From contig JABWAY010000144.1 of assembly GCA_013360825.1 (NCBI GenBank), positions 1 to 9,887 on the forward strand: a stretch of 9,887 nucleotides of DNA, given 5' to 3'. Each line of letters begins with the position of its first letter. The first letter of the stretch is position 1. Made by a program: the position numbers and the translations under genes. Origin of the DNA: Candidatus Brocadiia bacterium (GTDB lineage: Bacteria > Planctomycetota > MHYJ01 > WSZJ01). Under the pieces are notes generated by a model, which was not told the origin of the DNA, did no database searches, and saw only the letters and a list, made by a program, of their open reading frames with translations. Positions 1-8,200 of this stretch are shown piece after piece.

Positions 1-1
1 G

Positions 2-538
2 CTGCTGGCTCCGGGAGACCCTGCCGGCGCGGCGCAGCACTGGGAGGCCGTCGTGCGCGCGCGTCCGCACAGCGAAGCGGCGGCGCTGTCGCTCTGTTCC
101 GCACGGATCGCTGCGGGGGATCCCGCGGAGGGCGCGGTGGCGCTGGCGGCGTTTCTCGGTGCCCATCCCGACGCTCACCGCACCCGGATTGAGCTGGCGG
201 CGCTGAAGGCTCCGGCACAGCCCGAGGAGGCGCTCAAGCTCCTCGATGCGGCCCCTTCGACCGGGGCGCTCGCCGGGCGGGCGGCCTACGCGCGCGGGCT
301 GGCGCTGCTGGCGTTGAACCGTTCCGCGGAGGCGTTCACGGCATTCTCGCTCGCGGTCAGCCACGATCCCGCCGCCGGGGAGTACCGCTGGCAGCGCGCG
401 GTCGCGGCGGAGGGTCAGAACATCCACGAGGCGCGCGCCTTCTGGGAGTCCTACATTGCGTGGGGGAAGGCGAACGGCGAGCCGGCGGAGCGGATCGCCG
501 CGGCTGAGAAGCGTCTGCTTCTGCGGTTCGGCCGCTGA
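2..538 (+). CDS. TPR-repeat protein, C-terminal part (5' end outside window)
   Basis: The frame is open from the first base of the window to a TGA at 536-538, so this is the last 178 residues of a longer protein. A GTG at 53 is only an internal valine and is not a credible start. The sequence is alanine-rich and helical with TPR-like periodicity. The clearest unit is AYARGLALLALNRSAEAF followed by a second helix ending in a DPAAGEY turn, which matches the TPR pattern of small residues at fixed positions and a Pro near the end of helix B. Earlier segments (AAQHWEAVVRARPHSEAAAL and the PEEALKLLD region) look like degenerate repeats. TPR units act as protein-interaction scaffolds, but the partner and location cannot be told because the N-terminus is missing. 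It ends with a basic tail (EKRLLLRFGR). It converges on the leftward barrel-protein gene. The family call is fairly sure; the function is unknown. Confidence 0.75.
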   Translation: MLAPGDPAGAAQHWEAVVRARPHSEAAALSLCSARIAAGDPAEGAVALAAFLGAHPDAHRTRIELAALKAPAQPEEALKLLDAAPSTGALAGRAAYARGLALLALNRSAEAFTAFSLAVSHDPAAGEYRWQRAVAAEGQNIHEARAFWESYIAWGKANGEPAERIAAAEKRLLLRFGR

Positions 539-542
539 CGGT

Positions 543-582
543 CGTCGGGCTTTCCGCCCCGGGAGGCGGCGTCCGTCGGGCT
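543..582. repeat. Short direct repeat flanking the convergent-gap hairpin
   Basis: The 9-mer CGTCGGGCT occurs at 543-551 and again at 574-582, 31 bp apart, on either side of the small hairpin. With a one-base gap the match extends left to GTC(C)GTCGGGCT. It could be a remnant of a local duplication or mere chance; no function is implied. Confidence 0.3.
554..569. other. Small GC hairpin between convergent genes
   Basis: In the 43-bp gap between the two converging stop codons, CCGCC (554-558) and GGCGG (565-569) can pair around a 6-base loop. It might help end transcription from either side, but no T-run follows the stem on either strand, so it is not a convincing intrinsic terminator. In DNA this G+C-rich a 5-bp stem is expected often by chance. 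Confidence 0.2.
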
Positions 583-3335
583 CAGAACCCGAACCCCAGG
601 GTCAGGCGGACCCTCAGGGACTGGCGGCTGTCGGTCGGCTGGGCGAATTCGAGGCCGAGGGGGACGGGAAACTGCTCCAGGACCCAGATGTCGGTCCAGA
701 GTCCCGCGCCGACGGAGTGGCGCCAGTCCGGGTGACCCGTGGTCCGGATGACCTCGTGCGCATGGTCGTCGGACGCGAACCCGATATCGCCGAAGATGTA
801 CGCCCGGAGGTCCTTGACCAGGAGGACCTGCCCCGGCCAGGACCAGTTGATGTCGCGCCAGAGCGGGAACCGGATCTCCGCGGAGGCGCCCGCCGCATTG
901 CGGCCCTCGATGCGTCCGAAGTGGTAACCGCGAACGACGTCCGCGATGTCGAATGCGTCGGGATCCCGTCCGTGGGAGAGGCGTCCGGTCGATCCGAGGG
1001 CGATCACCACGTCCTCCCAGACCTCGATGTACTGCCGCCAGTTCCAGAACCAGGTCGTCCGGCGTTCCTGGCTCGCGAGGTCGCGGTGGTAGAACTCGGC
1101 GCCGACCTGAGCGTGAAATCCTCCGCTCGGGTGAAGTCCGCGCCCGATCACGTTGTCGTGAGTCGCCGCGAAGATCAGCCCGCCGTTCCGCGGGTCGGTG
1201 TTGTTCAGGTCCCGGTCGTCGAACCGGATGCGGTTCTCGAAGAGCGTGTAGCCGACGAGCAGCGACCGGTGCTGGTCGATCGCGAATCCGGTCCCCGCGA
1301 GAAAACCGATCTGGTGCTCCGTCCGCTCCTCGTCGCGCTCCTCGAACGTGCTGTACCGGCTGAAGATGTCGATGAACAGCGGGATCGGGGTCATCCGGTT
1401 CCAGTAGATGAGATCGGCGTTCAGGCGCACCCCCCCCACGGTCCCCGTCACGGTCGCGCCCGCGGCCACGACCTGGTCCCCCGTCAGCGTGCTGGCGGAC
1501 GCGACGTTGAGCAGGCCGAGCGGCATGAGGAGATCGAGGTGCCAGCGGTTCGAGAGCGGGTGGACGTCGAAGGCCTCGACCGGCCGCACCTGGAGATCGC
1601 GGTACCAGTCCCGGGGAGCCGACACCGGAACCGGCGCCCACTCCCCCGTCGAGCGATCGAGCGTCAGCGCCCAGATGTTCCACTCGCCGTGCCGGTAGCA
1701 GGCGAACGCGATCCTGCCGTCCGGCCCCCACGAGGGGCTGACCGCGCCGGTCGGCACATCGGTGATCTTCCGCGCCTTCCCTCCCTCCAGCTCCATGATC
1801 CAGAGGTTCCAGATGCCGCCCTCGTCGGACGCGTACGCCAGAAACGCCCCGTCCGGGGAGAACTGCGGCGTGATCTCGTTCGCGTGGGTCTCCGCCAGCG
1901 GCGCGGTCTTCCCGCTCGCCAGGTCGAGCACGTACAGATCGGTCTGCCCGTCCTGCTCGCCGGCGTAGACGATCGACCGCCCGTCGGGGCTCCAGGAGGG
2001 TGAATCGTCGTGCCGGCGATCCTCCGTGAGACGCTTCACCTCCCCGGTCTCCACGTGCCCGAGCCAGAGATCGGTCTGCCCCCGCTCCATCCCGCTGAAC
2101 GCAACCCACTGCCCGTCCGGGCTCCAGGCCGGGCTCGTGAGGGCATCGAAGCGGAATCCGAGCCGCCGGACTCCGTCGAGCGGGCCGGTCCCGCAGAGGA
2201 AGACGTCCTGGTGAATCCCCACGTTCGCCACAAAGGCGATCCGGGTCCCGTCCGGGGACCAGGAAATCCCCGACGCCCCGCCGGAGACTTCGCGGATCGA
2301 GTTGTTCACGCGGAAGATCAGCGGCGAGGATGCGCCGGTGCCGTCGGCGTTGACGACATGGACCGACCACGCCTTCGACTGGTCCGAGAGGAAGGCGATC
2401 TTCGTGCCGTCCGGCGAGAAACGCGGCGAGACGCGGTGTCGCCGGTAATAGGAGTCGCTCCGGGTCACCGGCACCGCCCAGGCCGCCGGCTCCGTCGTGC
2501 CGGCCGCCTCCAGGATGAACTCGGCCTCCATCGCCTTCCGGAATTCCTCGTCGAAGGCGTGGTAGCTCTTCCCCGTGATCGGGCCCAGTTTCTTCGAGGC
2601 GGGCCAGGGGAACCCGTCGTACGCCTCGAACAGCCGCCGGACGCTCCCCTCCCCGTACGTCGCCTCCAGGTGCCGCAGCGCGAAGAACCCGGTCGTGTAG
2701 GCCTCGGCGACCTCGTGCGGGTTCAGATGGCCGAACCCGTGCAGCTCGTAGAGCGGCCGCAGCCGCCCGTCCAGCACGGCGTCGCGCATGAGGAGCCGCT
2801 CCCACGTGTCCTCCCCGCCCGCCCCCCACTCCGCCAGCCCCTCCACGAACCACTCGGGCAGCAGCGGGTCCTTGAGGAACAGATAGGAGGGGATCTTCCA
2901 GTCGTAGTAGCGGTTGAACATCAGCTGGTGCGTGAATTCGTGCTCCACCAGCCGCTGCATGAACTTCGCGCTCCCGAACAGCGGAATGACGATCCGGTCC
3001 TGGAACAGCTCCGTCACGCCGGCCACCCCCGCCGGCATGCCGCCGGGAAACACCGTGGTCCGCCGGAAGTCCCCCGGGCTCCGGTAGACGAAGATGTGCG
3101 CCGGTCGCCTCAGCGACGACCCGAGCCGCTCCCCGATCCTGGCGTACGCGTCCTCCGCCCACTGCGCGACCTCCCGGACCCGCTCCAGGATGTCGTCGTC
3201 GCTGTAGTGGACGTGGAAATTCACGGTGTCGAGCGTCTTCCATTCCCGCGGCTCGCGCGGGCGGATCTCCGCCTGCCCGGCCGCCGGCGTCGCCAGGCAG
3301 GCCGCGAACAGAACCCCGACGACAAGCCGCCCCAT
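582..3335 (-). CDS. Exported HExxH metalloprotease / TolB-like propeller / Omp85-like outer-membrane barrel protein
   Basis: 917 aa. The N-terminus (MGRLVVGVLFAACLATPAAGQ) is a Sec signal peptide. Residues ~30-290 resemble the peptidase-MA-like gluzincin fold: HEFTH at 132-136 gives the two zinc histidines and catalytic Glu, and E165 in WFVEGLAEW is the likely third ligand. Residues ~300-580 hold six PD40/TolB-type blades, marked by SPDG at about 307, 370, 415, 459 and 503 and GPDG at 547. Residues ~590-917 are strand-rich. VRGY at 801-804, followed about 14 residues on by a SAEIRFPL strand, matches the conserved L6-loop region of Omp85/BamA barrels, and the chain ends ...LTLGFGF, a typical BAM-recognition end with terminal Phe. 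Inferred topology: protease and propeller in the periplasm, barrel in the outer membrane. No POTRA domains are seen. The ATG at 3335 shares its A with the stop of the upstream glycosyltransferase (TGATG); a GTG at 3338 would add one residue and give a GTGA overlap. Domain calls are strong; the substrate is unknown. Confidence 0.93.
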   Translation of the reverse strand: MGRLVVGVLFAACLATPAAGQAEIRPREPREWKTLDTVNFHVHYSDDDILERVREVAQWAEDAYARIGERLGSSLRRPAHIFVYRSPGDFRRTTVFPGGMPAGVAGVTELFQDRIVIPLFGSAKFMQRLVEHEFTHQLMFNRYYDWKIPSYLFLKDPLLPEWFVEGLAEWGAGGEDTWERLLMRDAVLDGRLRPLYELHGFGHLNPHEVAEAYTTGFFALRHLEATYGEGSVRRLFEAYDGFPWPASKKLGPITGKSYHAFDEEFRKAMEAEFILEAAGTTEPAAWAVPVTRSDSYYRRHRVSPRFSPDGTKIAFLSDQSKAWSVHVVNADGTGASSPLIFRVNNSIREVSGGASGISWSPDGTRIAFVANVGIHQDVFLCGTGPLDGVRRLGFRFDALTSPAWSPDGQWVAFSGMERGQTDLWLGHVETGEVKRLTEDRRHDDSPSWSPDGRSIVYAGEQDGQTDLYVLDLASGKTAPLAETHANEITPQFSPDGAFLAYASDEGGIWNLWIMELEGGKARKITDVPTGAVSPSWGPDGRIAFACYRHGEWNIWALTLDRSTGEWAPVPVSAPRDWYRDLQVRPVEAFDVHPLSNRWHLDLLMPLGLLNVASASTLTGDQVVAAGATVTGTVGGVRLNADLIYWNRMTPIPLFIDIFSRYSTFEERDEERTEHQIGFLAGTGFAIDQHRSLLVGYTLFENRIRFDDRDLNNTDPRNGGLIFAATHDNVIGRGLHPSGGFHAQVGAEFYHRDLASQERRTTWFWNWRQYIEVWEDVVIALGSTGRLSHGRDPDAFDIADVVRGYHFGRIEGRNAAGASAEIRFPLWRDINWSWPGQVLLVKDLRAYIFGDIGFASDDHAHEVIRTTGHPDWRHSVGAGLWTDIWVLEQFPVPLGLEFAQPTDSRQSLRVRLTLGFGF

Positions 3336-3338
3336 CAC
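3333..3338 (-). promoter_or_regulatory. Stop/start overlap coupling glycosyltransferase to barrel protein
   Basis: On the minus strand the sequence GTGATG contains the glycosyltransferase stop TGA (3337-3335) and two possible starts of the next gene, GTG (3338) and ATG (3335). This implies translational coupling by re-initiation. The only purine-rich stretch just upstream is a GGGC/GGGC run, not a clear Shine-Dalgarno site, which makes dependence on the upstream ribosome more likely. Confidence 0.7.
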
Positions 3339-4486
3339 GCCCGCCCGCCCGAAATCGAACGCTCCAGCCCCGCCCCCGCCTCCAGCCCGATCACGTCGAA
3401 CGCGGCCCTCGGGCGCGCCACCCGCCGCGCACAGTCCGCCATCCGCCGCCTCACCCCCTCATCCGTCAGAAGCAGCCGGATCTTGAATTCCAGCGTCGCC
3501 GCATCCTTCGCCTTCACCGCAGCCCCCGCCTCCATCAGATGGTCACAGTTCCGCTCCTCCTGCCCCGGAATCGGCGCATACGCCACGATCGGACACCCCC
3601 GCGCGATCGCCTCGCTCACCGACAGACCCCCGGGCTTCGTCACCACGAAATCCGCCGCCGTCAGGTAGTCCTCCATGTTCGTCACAAACCCCTTCACCAC
3701 CAGACGCTTCCCCGACGGCGCCTCCAGCACCTCCAGTTCCTTCCTCAACTCCTCGTTCCGCCCGCACACCACCACCGCCTGGAAATCCCCGGGTGTCTTC
3801 AGCACCTCCTTCACCGTCTCCGCAACATGCCCCACCCCGAATCCCCCGGACAGGATCAGCACCGTCGGCAGCGCCGCATTCACGCCGACCTCCGCCGCCG
3901 CCGCCGCGCGCGTCCGCTCCCGCCCGAACACCGGGTGAATCGGAATCCCCGTCACCACAATCCGGTCCAGCGGCACCCCCTTGCGGTGCACCTGCCACCG
4001 CACCTCCTCGCTCCCCACGTACCACCGCGAAACGTCCGGGTGGATCCAGAAAAAATGCACGTCGTAGTCGGTCACGCAGACGGAGACGGGAGGAAGCGTC
4101 CCCCGCTCCTTCCGCCTGGAGGAGAGGAGCACGTTCGAGGGAAGAAAGTGCGTCGTGAGAATCCGGTCCGGCCTGAACTCGGCGACCAGCTTGTAGAGCC
4201 CCCCCGCGTTGAAACGGTCGAGGACCCGCATCACCTTCGCGGTCGAGGAGGCCTGGCTCCTCCGGTCGTAATACTCGTAGAAGTACCCCCACACCTTCGG
4301 GATGCGGTTCACGGTCTCCAGGTACGACTGCGCGTACCACTTCTTGAACAGCTTCGGCGTGTGGTTCAGCGCGTCGTCGCTTCGGACCTCGACGTCCGGC
4401 CGCATGTCACGGCAGGCGGCTTCGAGCGCCTGGGCGGCGCGGAGGTGTCCGGCGCCTGCCGAGGCGGAGAGGATGAGGAGTCGCAT
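3335..4486 (-). CDS. MGDG synthase/UgtP-type glycosyltransferase (GT28-like)
   Basis: 383 aa, about the usual length for bacterial diacylglycerol glycosyltransferases. The N-terminal half begins MRLLILSASAGAGHLRAAQAL, with the GxGHxxAA loop of the MGDG-synthase N-terminal domain. It continues through an acceptor/membrane-facing region (FRPDRILTTHFLPSNVL ~104-120, VCVTDYDVHFFWIHPD ~137-151). The C-terminal GT-B domain starts near residue 207 with VLILSGGFGVGH (209-220) and carries the nucleotide-sugar site KPGGLSVSEAIARGCPIV (284-301) and PIPGQEERN (305-313). Family members move a sugar from a UDP donor to diacylglycerol at the inner face of the cytoplasmic membrane, making mono- or oligoglycosyl diacylglycerol. 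The exact sugar and acceptor cannot be read here. It lies 61 bp downstream of nnrE and overlaps the barrel-protein start. The ATG at 4486 is preceded by a pyrimidine run (CTCTCCCC) with no Shine-Dalgarno site. The related enzyme MurG is less likely: the TDYDVHFFW region and GQEERN motif favour the UgtP/MGD branch. Confidence 0.92.
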   Translation of the reverse strand: MRLLILSASAGAGHLRAAQALEAACRDMRPDVEVRSDDALNHTPKLFKKWYAQSYLETVNRIPKVWGYFYEYYDRRSQASSTAKVMRVLDRFNAGGLYKLVAEFRPDRILTTHFLPSNVLLSSRRKERGTLPPVSVCVTDYDVHFFWIHPDVSRWYVGSEEVRWQVHRKGVPLDRIVVTGIPIHPVFGRERTRAAAAAEVGVNAALPTVLILSGGFGVGHVAETVKEVLKTPGDFQAVVVCGRNEELRKELEVLEAPSGKRLVVKGFVTNMEDYLTAADFVVTKPGGLSVSEAIARGCPIVAYAPIPGQEERNCDHLMEAGAAVKAKDAATLEFKIRLLLTDEGVRRRMADCARRVARPRAAFDVIGLEAGAGLERSISGGRA

Positions 4487-4547
4487 GGGGAGAGATTAGG
4501 GTGCGGGGGCCGGGAAGAGAAGGACGAAGGCGCGGGGGGCGGCCGCG

Positions 4548-5207
4548 TCAGGGCGCCGGGTTGCGGAGCGGGCGGCGCGGGATGCCGATGTCGGCGACCA
4601 CGACGGTTCCCGTCAGGGCGGCGTGCCGTTCCATCCCGGACTTGGGGGCGTGCATCGTGACGGTGCAGTCCGCCCGGACCGCGGGGCCGGGGGTGCCGGC
4701 GGTTCCGGGGACGAGGCCGCTCGGGATGTCCGCCGACAGGACGGGGCGGCCGGCCGCGTTGATCGCCTCGATCACGCCGTCCCAGGGGGGCCGGACCGGA
4801 CCGCTCAATCCGGTGCCGAACAGCGCGTCCACGACGAGTGCCGCGCCGGGCAGGAGGGCGTTCAGCGTCCCGATCTCCCCGGGGTGCGCTTCCCGGAGGT
4901 CCAGGTCGCAGTACGGAAGGGCGCGGAAATTCCTGAGCGCGTCCCCGGACAGGCGGCCGGGGTCGAACGCGACGACGGTGACGGCCTCGCCGGCGTTCGC
5001 CAGGTGGCGCGCGGCGACGAATCCGTCCCCCCCGTTCGCGCCCGGACCGCAGGCCACGACGATGCGCCCGCCGCCCGACCTCCGGCGCGCCTCCTCCGCG
5101 ATGGCCCGGCCTGCATTCTCCATCAGCACCGCGGCCGGAATGCCGGCCGTCTCGATCGCGTGCCGCTCCAGCGCCTTCATCTCGGCCACCGTGACTTCGC
5201 CGGGCAT
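4548..5207 (-). CDS. nnrE: NAD(P)H-hydrate epimerase (YjeF N-terminal domain, stand-alone)
   Basis: 219 aa. It interconverts R and S epimers of hydrated NAD(P)H so that the ADP/ATP-dependent dehydratase NnrD can repair the damaged cofactor; it acts in the cytoplasm. Family marks in order: VTVAEMKALERHAI at the N-terminus, LMENAGR (28-34), the glycine-rich nucleotide loop GPGANGGDGFVAARHL (54-69), DALFGTGLSGPVR (127-139), the DIPSGL segment (160-165) with the conserved Asp, and the TVTMHAPKSGM strand with its Lys (182-192). The loop reads GPGANGGDG where most members have GPGNNGGDG. In many bacteria this domain is fused to NnrD; here the protein stops after the epimerase domain, so the dehydratase must lie elsewhere if present. 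The ATG is only 5 bp after the dnaE stop (TAG at 5213-5215), with a weak AGGCGG close upstream, so translation is probably coupled to dnaE. Confidence 0.95.
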   Translation of the reverse strand: MPGEVTVAEMKALERHAIETAGIPAAVLMENAGRAIAEEARRRSGGGRIVVACGPGANGGDGFVAARHLANAGEAVTVVAFDPGRLSGDALRNFRALPYCDLDLREAHPGEIGTLNALLPGAALVVDALFGTGLSGPVRPPWDGVIEAINAAGRPVLSADIPSGLVPGTAGTPGPAVRADCTVTMHAPKSGMERHAALTGTVVVADIGIPRRPLRNPAP

Positions 5208-5212
5208 GCCGC

Positions 5213-8200
5213 CTACGACGCCTCGGACTTCGGCGCCCAGCGCTTCCGCGGATCCGGCCCGCCGTCCATGTCCCGGCGCCGCCAGACCAGCCCCCCCGGA
5301 CCCGCGAGTTCCTCAAGGCGGGCGACGATTCTCGGTTCGGGGCTGAAACGGAACCGGGAGCCGGTTGCGAGCGTGACGCGGTCTCCGTCGCCGGTGGTGA
5401 CCTCGAAGAACAGTTCGCAGCTCCCCGGGGCGCCCGTGACGGTGGCGAGGATCCGTTCGAGGTGCTCGTCGGAGGCGTCCTTGAGCCGGATCAGGACCCG
5501 CTGGGAGCAGACTTCGCGGACATTCTCGACGGGGATGACGTCGGAAACGCGGAGGCCGGGTTCGTCGCGGTAACGGTCGACCCGGCCGCGGAGAAAGACG
5601 ATGCGGTCCTCGACCAGCAGATCCTGAAATTTCTCGAGTTCCTTCGGAAATGCGGTCGCCTCCATCGCTCCGGAGAAGTCGCGGAACTTCATGCGCAGGA
5701 TCTTCTTCCCCGCGTTCTGCCCGCCTTTCAGCACGATCGGGGAGACGCTGGTCAGGATCCCGCCGATCTGCACCTCCGTCCCGTCCTCGATCCCCGCCGC
5801 GGCGACGACGGTGCAGGTCGAGTAGGCCTTCACGAGCTCGCGCCATTTCGTCAGCGGATGGCTCGAGAAGTAGAACCCCAGCGTCTCCTTCTCCCCCTTC
5901 AACAGCTCTTCCTCCGCCAGTTCCGCCGTCTCCGGAAGCCTCGGTTCCTGTCCTGCCGCCACCGCGCCGAACAGTCCCCCCTGCCCGAGGCGGCGGTCGG
6001 TCTGGTGCTGCTGGCCGACCCGGAGGGCGCGCTCCATGACGTCGAGAAGCTGCGACCGGCGTGCGCCGAGCGACCCGAAGGCGCCGCTCCGGATCATGAC
6101 CTCCAGCGTCCCGCGGTCGAGGCACTTGGAATCGACGTGCTCGCACAGCTGGAACAGCCCCTTGAACCGCCCGCCGCACGCCGCGCGCGCGGCGAGGATC
6201 GCCTCGACCGTCCGGTCGCCGACCCCCTTGATCCCCCCGAGCCCGAACCGGACCCTCCCGTCCTGCACCGACATCTCCAGCTCGCTCTCGTTCACGTCCG
6301 GCGGCAGCACGGGGATGCCCAGCGTCTCGCACTCGTCCCGGAACTCCACGACCTTGTCGGTGTTCCCGCGGTCGCATGTCATCAGCGCCGCCATCATCTC
6401 CACCGGGTAGTTCGCCTTCAGCCACGCCGTCTGCCAGCTCACCATCGCGTACGCCGCGGAGTGCGACTTGTTGAATCCGTACCCGGCGAAAAACACGATC
6501 TGTTCCCAGATCGCCTCGGCCGTCGGCCGCGGAATCCCGGATGTGCCGCAGCCCTCGATGAAGGACTCCTGGAACTTCCGCATGATCTCGACCTTCTTCT
6601 TTCCCATCGCCTTCCGCAGCGAGTCGGCTTCGGGGAGCGACAGTCCCGCCAGGCGGTTCGCGATCCGCATCACCTGCTCCTGGTACAGGATGACCCCGTA
6701 GGTCTCCTTCAGGATCGGCTCCAGAAGCGGGTGCAGATACGTGATCTTCTCCCCGTGCTTGCACTTCACGTACTGGTCCACCATGCCGCTCTGCAGCGGT
6801 CCGGGGCGGAAAAGGGCGAGGAGCGCGATGATGTCGTCGAAGGAGTCGGGCTTGAGGCGGATGACGAGCTCGGTCATCCCGCTCGATTCCAGCTGGAACA
6901 CGCCGCGCGTCCGGCCTTCCTGCAGCAGCGCGTACGTCTTCGCATCGTCGAGAGGCAGGGCGGTGAGGTCGACCCGGACCCCATGGACGCGCTCGATCAG
7001 CTTCACGCACTTGTCCATCACCGTCAGGGTCTGGAGCCCGAGGAAGTCCATCTTGAGCATCCCGAGCTCGCCGACGGCATCCATGGAGAAGGCGGACGAG
7101 TCCACGCCGTTCTGGGAAAAGATCGGGATCCGCTCGGTGATCGGCTTGTCCGAGATGACGACCCCGGCGGCGTGCGTGGAGGCGTGGCGCGTCACCCCCT
7201 CCAGCTTCATCGAGATGTCGAAGAGCTCCTTCACGCGCGGATCGGACTGGTACTCCTTCTTCAGCTCGGGTTCCATCTCCAGCGCCCGCGCGAGCCGGAC
7301 ATGCACGGGATTGGAGGCCTGGGGGTCCCGGGTCGGGATCTTCTTGGCGATCCGGTCGACCTCCTGAAGCGGCATCGCCAGCGCCCGGCCGACGTCGCGC
7401 ACGGCCGCCTTGGCGCCGAGCGTCCCGAACGTGATGATCTGGCAGACATGGTCCTCGCCGTACTTCCGGCGGACATACTCGAGGACCCTCTCGCGGCCGG
7501 CCTGGCAGAGGTCCACGTCGATGTCGGGGAGCTCGTTGCGGCCCGGGTTGAGAAACCGCTCGAACAGCAGGTCGTACTTCAGCGGGTCGAGTTCCGTGAT
7601 GCCGAGCGCGTACGAGACCAGCGACCCGGCCGCCGAGCCGCGTCCCGGCCCGACGGGAATGCCGTGCGTCTTCGCGTAGTGGATGAAGTCCCAGACGATC
7701 AGGAAGTATCCCGGGAACCCCATGGAATCGATCGTCTGGATCTCGAAATCCAGCCGCTGACGGATCGCCTCGGTCACCTCCGGATAGCGCCGCCGGATCC
7801 CTTCCCCGCACAGATGGCGCAGGTACGACGCGGGGGTGTGCCCCTCCGGGATCGGGAACTTCGGCAGGTGCCGCGACTTGAAGTCGAATTCGACGCCGCA
7901 GCGCGACGCGATCTCCCCCGTGATGTCGACCGCCCCGGGGTAATCCCGGAACAGGTCCCGCATTTCCGCCTCGGTCCGCAGGTACAGGGCGTCGGTGTTC
8001 ATCCGCATCCGCCCCTCGTCGTTCACCGTCCGGTTCGTCCCGATGCAGATCAGGACGTCCTGCGCCTGCGCGTCCTCGCGCCGCACGTAGTGGACGTCGT
8101 TCGTCGCCACCAGCGGCACCCCGAGCTTCCCCGAGAACTTCGCCATCGACGCCGCGATCTGCCGCTCGAAATCCATCCCGTGGTCCTGGATCTCGAGGAA

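Noticed and set aside
554..569. Bidirectional intrinsic terminator between the convergent genes
   Set aside because: The stem is only 5 bp and no T-run follows on either strand. It is listed only as a low-confidence hairpin.
451..3243. A 930-codon minus-strand frame overlapping the protease-barrel gene
   Set aside because: It is extremely rich in Arg, Gly and Pro without domains, while the frame of 582-3335 carries a signal peptide, HEFTH, SPDG blades and an outer-membrane C-terminus.
3270..3335. Lipoprotein signal (lipobox) in the barrel protein, from LFAAC in its signal peptide
   Set aside because: The residue at -3 would be Phe rather than Leu/Val/Ile, and a good signal peptidase I region (ATPAAGQA) follows. 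A C-terminal barrel also makes a lipid anchor unnecessary.
2010..3668. A 552-codon plus-strand frame spanning the protease-barrel and glycosyltransferase genes
   Set aside because: It crosses two real genes on the other strand, is rich in Arg, Pro and Glu, and shows no motif.
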